This document shows, in pieces, positions 22,391 to 25,020 of a stretch of 25,020 nucleotides of DNA. The notes under the pieces are model-generated. The model had not been told where the DNA came from, ran no database searches, and worked only from the letters and a program-made list of their open reading frames with translations. Positions within the stretch are counted from its first letter, which is position 1. Each line of letters opens with the position of its first letter. Both the position numbers and the translations under genes were made by a program. The stretch is taken from positions 1 to 25,020 of IMG/VR virus record IMGVR_UViG_3300048927_000245. One strand, written 5' to 3'. This DNA is from a virus.

Positions 22391-23000
22391 GTGTGCAATC
22401 TCATCGAAAAAGCCTAAGCACAGCAGGGGCCTACCAGATTGATGCTTGCTTAGAAATTGCTACAAGGCCGGCCGCTCGATGCCCGGTAAGCCATAACTGG
22501 CGGTGTTTTGAGGACGGCTATGTCCAATCCATCATCGGACGGATCGTGTCTGTCGAGCATTGAGCACCGAAGTGGGTGGCAGAAATGAACCTACTGGTCC
22601 TCGCATACCGCAGGTCGATTGGAGATTTGCTTACATGGTAGCGGATGACGCGATTGAACTGAGGCACACGAACCGGCTCAATAAGCACTGTCAGATTAGG
22701 GCATATGCTGGGCCTCTGTAGGCCGTTTCTATCCTTACAGCTTACCCAAACCAATACAATTGCGGCCTAGAGCGGGTTGTGAGGCGTGCTGGTCCGCTTC
22801 GAATCCCTATCACGTACCTTTGAATGGAAGGTTTGATGGGGCCACCCCTAGGGCTATTCGGCTGCACTCGACGAGGCATGGAAATCCATTCCGCAACTGA
22901 AATAGAACCTCCCGATTTTATAGGGCTCCAGCGAGTAAAAAATGTTAGTGATGCGGAATAGATATTCATACAACCTATTGAAAGTAATGAGGAAATTAGT
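22391..23000. other. Non-coding stretch before the attachment site
   Basis: No ORF here has both a ribosome site and a protein-like composition. A plus-strand frame (22372-22563) and minus-strand frames (22518-22754, 22742-23047) are open, but the last runs through the tRNA remnant. The bases around 22795-22815 (CGCTTCGAATCCCT) recall a tRNA T-arm without a matching acceptor. The stretch may hold remains of older insertions at this tRNA locus, a small RNA, or phage arm sequence. Confidence 0.5.
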
Positions 23001-23046
23001 GGATTGCAAATCCGCCTACGCCGGTTCATTCCGACCTCGGCCTCCA
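23001..23046 (+). other. Attachment site: decayed 3' part of tRNA-Cys(GCA)
   Basis: GGATTGCAAATCC (23001-23013) is a tRNA-Cys anticodon arm with anticodon GCA. It is followed by CTACG, a T-arm-like part and CTCGGCCTCCA, an acceptor strand with encoded CCA (ends 23046). The 5' half (acceptor, D-arm) is absent; the bases before it do not fold into a tRNA. The T-arm is damaged: the loop reads TTCATT, one base short of TTCRANY, and its stem has a mismatch. This is what a prophage leaves at the end away from the intact tRNA. The intact tRNA and the integrase would be beyond the left window edge. Confidence 0.75.
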
Positions 23047-23053
23047 CTCTTAG

Positions 23054-23085
23054 AAACCCCGTAGCCTAGCGTCTACGGGGTTTTT
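23054..23085 (+). terminator. Strong intrinsic terminator after the tRNA remnant
   Basis: AAACCCCGTAG (23054-23064), loop CCTAGCGT and CTACGGGGTTT form an 11-bp stem followed by further T (23081-23085). It is most likely the original terminator of the host tRNA-Cys transcript, now separated from the functional gene by the prophage. Confidence 0.85.
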
Positions 23086-23201
23086 ATCGTTTTTAAAAAA
23101 GCAACGCACAATGGTCGTTATGGCATTCACTCCCAGCCTCTACTGGAGGGTCATGGCCAATGCGTATAACCAGGCATGGAACGGAATAAGGAAATCGATG
23201 G

Positions 23202-23495
23202 ATGAAGGCCCTTGCAGAACTCTCATTCGAGTTTATCTGGCACCTGGCATTTACCGAGGAAGAGTACCTCGACTTGGATTTCTCAGTACGGTGGCTGTCA
23301 TCGCTGGGGGTCTACGTGAACGCGATGACCGCGGAAGAAAAAGCCGCGCTCGTCGCCGTTGCCATGGATCGACAGGCTCGTTGGTTGGCACCACCGGACG
23401 CGCAGGGGTTTACTCAACGGAACCTCGTTACGGCGGAACAGAAGGCGTTTCTGGACAGTATGATTTCGGGTGAGTTTTTCAGTCAGTTCGATTGA
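23202..23495 (+). CDS. Hypothetical protein (host flank)
   Basis: The ATG at 23202 has AAGGAA eight bases upstream and gives 97 residues. The protein begins MKALAELSFEFIWHLAFTEE and is acidic and helical, with aromatic residues in the first half (EEYLDLDFSVRWLSSLGVYV) and a Lys/Ala-rich middle helix (MTAEEKAALVAVAMDRQARW). No membrane segment or signal is visible. I do not recognise the family. A longer frame at 23111 overlaps it but has a poorer composition. It is the first gene beyond the presumed attachment site, so it should be found next to tRNA-Cys in strains without this prophage. Confidence 0.75.
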   Translation: MKALAELSFEFIWHLAFTEEEYLDLDFSVRWLSSLGVYVNAMTAEEKAALVAVAMDRQARWLAPPDAQGFTQRNLVTAEQKAFLDSMISGEFFSQFD

Positions 23496-23561
23496 TAACC
23501 GTATTGACGTTAACCCTGCGTGAGTTGAGCACGTTGGGTAGTTGTTTTCTAAGGAATGGAT

Positions 23562-23891
23562 ATGAAGTGGTCAGAAGTGCTAAGTGTGGTGAGTTCTGTA
23601 GCGTCAATAACCGGTATGTCACTGTTTAGCGCAAGCCTGCTGTTCGAAGGGATGAGTTTTCGGCAGATCGCGTGGGTCGCCAGTATCACCATGATTGTCG
23701 TCTTGGTGACATTGGGGTGCGTAGTGGGGGTTGTTCAAGGGGCGCTTTGGGTGGGGCGAACGTACTGTTTTGGAGCACTCAGTTTTGTGTATTGGTGCTT
23801 CGCTGGCGCTGTCATCATCGTTATTACGGGCATGATGGTGATGAGTGCTTCGTATATGATTGAAGATGCAGCGTCCTTCATCGTTCCTTGA
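23562..23891 (+). CDS. Small membrane protein, unknown (host flank)
   Basis: The start at 23562 is preferred over the ATG at 23556 because AAGGA abuts the first and lies six bases from the second; the product has 109 residues. Three hydrophobic segments are clear: about residues 6-28 (LSVVSSVASITGMSLFSASL), 38-60 (ITMIVVLVTLGCVVGVVQGA) and 70-98 (FAGAVIIVITGMMVMSASYM). Loops are short and mostly uncharged. I do not recognise the family. It follows the 97-residue gene by 66 bases on the same strand and may be co-transcribed. Confidence 0.7.
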   Translation: MKWSEVLSVVSSVASITGMSLFSASLLFEGMSFRQIAWVASITMIVVLVTLGCVVGVVQGALWVGRTYCFGALSFVYWCFAGAVIIVITGMMVMSASYMIEDAASFIVP

Positions 23892-23911
23892 ATCGTAAAC
23901 CGGGATAAAAC

Positions 23912-23951
23912 GGGGTCAGACCACGATAGGCGAGCGTCAATGGTCTGCCCC
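23912..23951 (-). terminator. Long inverted repeat, terminator for the minus-strand pair
   Basis: GGGGTCAGACCA (23912-23923) pairs with TGGTCTGCCCC (23941-23951) with one bulged T: 11 pairs around a 17-base loop. Read on the minus strand, the stem is followed by GTTTTATCC, so it can end transcription of the gene that stops at 23958. It may also serve the convergent plus-strand gene. The sequence looks like a dispersed Pseudomonas intergenic repeat, but a genome-wide count is needed to say so. Confidence 0.6.
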
Positions 23952-23957
23952 AGCATA

Positions 23958-24221
23958 TCAACACCACTCCTGGCCTGCGGTCCTCCTGCCTGGACGCTTT
24001 GCAAGCTCCACCGCCGCAGTAATCGCTGCGCGCGCCTGAGGGCTGTTCTTCCAGCAGGTTGACCCGAGTGCGGCGGACGCTTGCGCCAGGATGTCATCGA
24101 TATCCGATTGCGCAGGCGCGTCCATTGACTCGATCCCCATCTGCTCCAATCGGCTAATAACGGTGGGACCTACGCCCTTGAGCGCGAGTAAAGCCGTTCT
24201 TTCTTCCAATGAAAATGCCAT
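23958..24221 (-). CDS. Helix-hairpin-helix protein
   Basis: The start at 24221 (MAFSLEERTALLALKGVGPT) has a TGGAA nine bases upstream and gives 87 residues; a longer frame begins at 24257 but lacks a ribosome site. LALKGVGPTVISRLEQMGI is a helix-hairpin-helix motif with the G-V-G turn that contacts DNA backbone in many proteins. The second half (DIDDILAQASAALGSTCWKN, then SPQARAAITAAVELAKR) is helical. Proteins of this size with this motif occur widely in Proteobacteria without a known role; non-specific DNA binding is inference. It lies 38 bases after the end of the 84-residue gene, probably in one transcript. Confidence 0.8.
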   Translation of the reverse strand: MAFSLEERTALLALKGVGPTVISRLEQMGIESMDAPAQSDIDDILAQASAALGSTCWKNSPQARAAITAAVELAKRPGRRTAGQEWC

Positions 24222-24259
24222 GTGTAAATTCCATTTTTTGAGTTTGTAAACGAGCACAG

Positions 24260-24514
24260 CTACGTGATTTCAGACCTGGCGATGCGCTGGTCTTTCACCT
24301 CATTTGCGTACCCGTTAATTTTTTCCTGCTGCGCCGCCAGCAACGCGCATATTTTCATCAACGTCACGGACTCATTCGGCGTTCTGCCGCTGGCTGCCAT
24401 AGCCGTCAGCTCAACCACCGACCAGCCGATAATTGCCGCCGCGTCCTCCAGGTCGAAAAACAATTCCTGCTGAGCGGTCCTGGGGCCGTCCAGCCCTTGC
24501 ATCAATTCGTCCAT
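24260..24514 (-). CDS. Hypothetical protein, minus strand
   Basis: This 84-residue protein starts MDELMQGLDGPRTAQQELFF and has a perfect ribosome site (GGCAGGAGG) six bases before the ATG, which makes it a firm gene. LEDAAAIIGWSVVELTAMAA and SVTLMKICALLAAQQEKING are helices; the middle ASGRTPNES is a turn. It is acidic overall and has no signal peptide. I do not recognise the family. It leads a probable two-gene unit with the helix-hairpin-helix gene. Confidence 0.78.
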   Translation of the reverse strand: MDELMQGLDGPRTAQQELFFDLEDAAAIIGWSVVELTAMAASGRTPNESVTLMKICALLAAQQEKINGYANEVKDQRIARSEIT

Positions 24515-24902
24515 TCAGTCCTCCTGCCATTCAGTTCCAGGCCCATGATATCGGTCGTCGATATTACAACGGCCAGCCCGGCCCGATGTACTTACCGCCG
24601 TCGACATCCGCTACGTGGCCGGCGCCCATACCTGTCGGGGCTGTGAAGCTTCGACTGTGCCGCCAACGGTGGCCTGAAAGGCACCGTTACCGATGCCCTT
24701 GCCAAGTCTGCGCAGATCATCGAAATCAGCGCCAACAACAACCGAACTGGACGCCACCACACAACGCCGCAGAACGTGACCACACGTTGTATCGTCAGGC
24801 ATACAAAGCCTACCAACGCGTTACACGATCGCCGTGACGGACTTCGGTTGGCACTGTCAAACCTAGCGAGAAGTTGATCTCGCCAAGTAAGAGAGTGTTG
24901 CC
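24515..24902. other. Gene-poor stretch with degenerate coding-like sequence
   Basis: A plus-strand frame is open from 24433 to 24837, but its first part is antisense to the 84-residue gene and it has no start with a ribosome site. Patches such as YYNGQPGPMYLPPS and AERDHTLYRQAYKAYQ look protein-like in one frame, and DIRYVAGAHTCRGCEAS in another, as if a gene had been broken by frameshifts. I cannot name a parent. The last 60 bases are the leader of the lipoprotein gene. Confidence 0.45.
24866..24883 (+). promoter_or_regulatory. Leader hairpin before the lipoprotein gene
   Basis: GCGAGA (24866-24871), loop AGTTGA and TCTCGC (24878-24883) form a perfect 6-bp stem ending 19 bases before the start codon. 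No T-run follows. It could influence ribosome access; the ribosome site (AGAGAG) lies just after it. Confidence 0.35.
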
Positions 24903-25020
24903 ATGAAGTTGAGTGTTCTAACCAAGGCGGCTGTGGTGGTCGCGTTGTTGTCGACGTTGTCGGGCTGCTGGATATTCATGCCACCGGGCGGTGGCGGTGG
25001 TGGGGGGCATGGTGGCGGAC
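24903..25020 (+). CDS. Glycine-rich lipoprotein, N-terminal part (runs off the window)
   Basis: The ATG at 24903 opens MKLSVLTKAAVVVALLSTLS followed by GC: a basic start, a hydrophobic core and a lipobox LSGC with Cys22 as the predicted lipidated residue. The mature part starts CWIFMPPG and turns into a Gly-rich run with one His (GGGGGGGHGGG) at the window edge. Residue +2 is Trp, not Asp, so sorting to the outer membrane is expected. Function is unknown; the rest lies right of the window. AGAGAG before the ATG is a modest ribosome site. Confidence 0.72.
   Translation, partial: MKLSVLTKAAVVVALLSTLSGCWIFMPPGGGGGGGHGGG

Noticed and set aside
22780-22820. Second tRNA fragment (TTCGAATCCC-like T-arm)
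   Set aside because: A T-loop-like string occurs, but flanking stems and a matching acceptor are missing.
22742-23047. 101-residue minus-strand ORF before the terminator
   Set aside because: It runs antisense through the tRNA-Cys remnant and has the basic, low-quality composition of such spurious ORFs.
23111-23473. 120-residue plus-strand ORF overlapping the 97-residue gene
   Set aside because: The overlapping frame from 23202 has a better ribosome site and more protein-like composition; the longer one turns Arg/Gly-rich in the overlap.
24433-24837. 134-residue plus-strand ORF
   Set aside because: Its first third is antisense to the well-supported 84-residue gene, and no start with a ribosome site exists; treated as possible relic only.
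1-25020. CRISPR array, insertion sequence or transposase gene
   Set aside because: No regularly spaced direct repeats and no transposase- or recombinase-like protein was found in any frame; the integrase would lie outside the window.

Overview
The window is the right-hand part of a temperate tailed-phage genome integrated in a Pseudomonas chromosome, followed by about 2 kb of flanking host DNA. Pseudomonas (probably of the P. fluorescens type) is suggested by the GC-rich late genes, by the gene order and protein types, and by a tRNA-Cys 3' remnant at the prophage edge. Genus and group are inference. Nothing here was searched against a database.

Layout: (1) 1-5439, lambda-type head module: end of the terminase large subunit, gpW-like joiner, lambda-family portal, ClpP-like prohead protease, gpD decoration protein, gpE capsid, gpFII-like attachment protein, gpZ-like minor tail protein. 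(2) 5432-17665, P2-type contractile tail: a probable tail terminator, baseplate V, a small unknown protein, W, J, I, tail fibre H and its assembly protein, sheath FI, tube FII, chaperone E with an E'-like extension in another frame, tape measure T, U, X and D. The phage is therefore a mosaic, and because it has head genes it is not an R-type tailocin. Most genes overlap by a few bases (ATGA/GTGA junctions), as in one long late operon. The exceptions are a handful of gaps that carry a recurring CCCGC-hairpin. (3) 17720-18765, lysis: GH19-type endolysin, Rz-like inner-membrane spanin, and an Rz1-like lipoprotein nested inside the Rz gene. No holin is visible. (4) 18874-21829, a visibly AT-richer gtrA-gtrB-gtrC-type cassette, which would glucosylate (or otherwise modify) the host O antigen and change its surface and phage receptors. 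(5) 21830-23000, about 1.2 kb with almost no coding sequence apart from a 70-residue gene on the minus strand. (6) 23001-23046, a decayed 3' part of tRNA-Cys(GCA), read as the attachment site at this end, followed by a strong terminator. (7) 23086 to the end, host genes: two small plus-strand genes, a minus-strand pair (one a helix-hairpin-helix protein), a gene-poor stretch, and the start of a lipoprotein gene that runs off the window.

The most interesting signals are the E/E' pair, which would need a +1 or -2 recoding event rather than the -1 event of P2; the family of near-identical hairpins before strongly expressed late genes; a perfect terminator-like hairpin inside the start of the endolysin gene; and the gtr cassette placed next to the attachment site with a divergent GtrC. 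I saw no clear new defence system.
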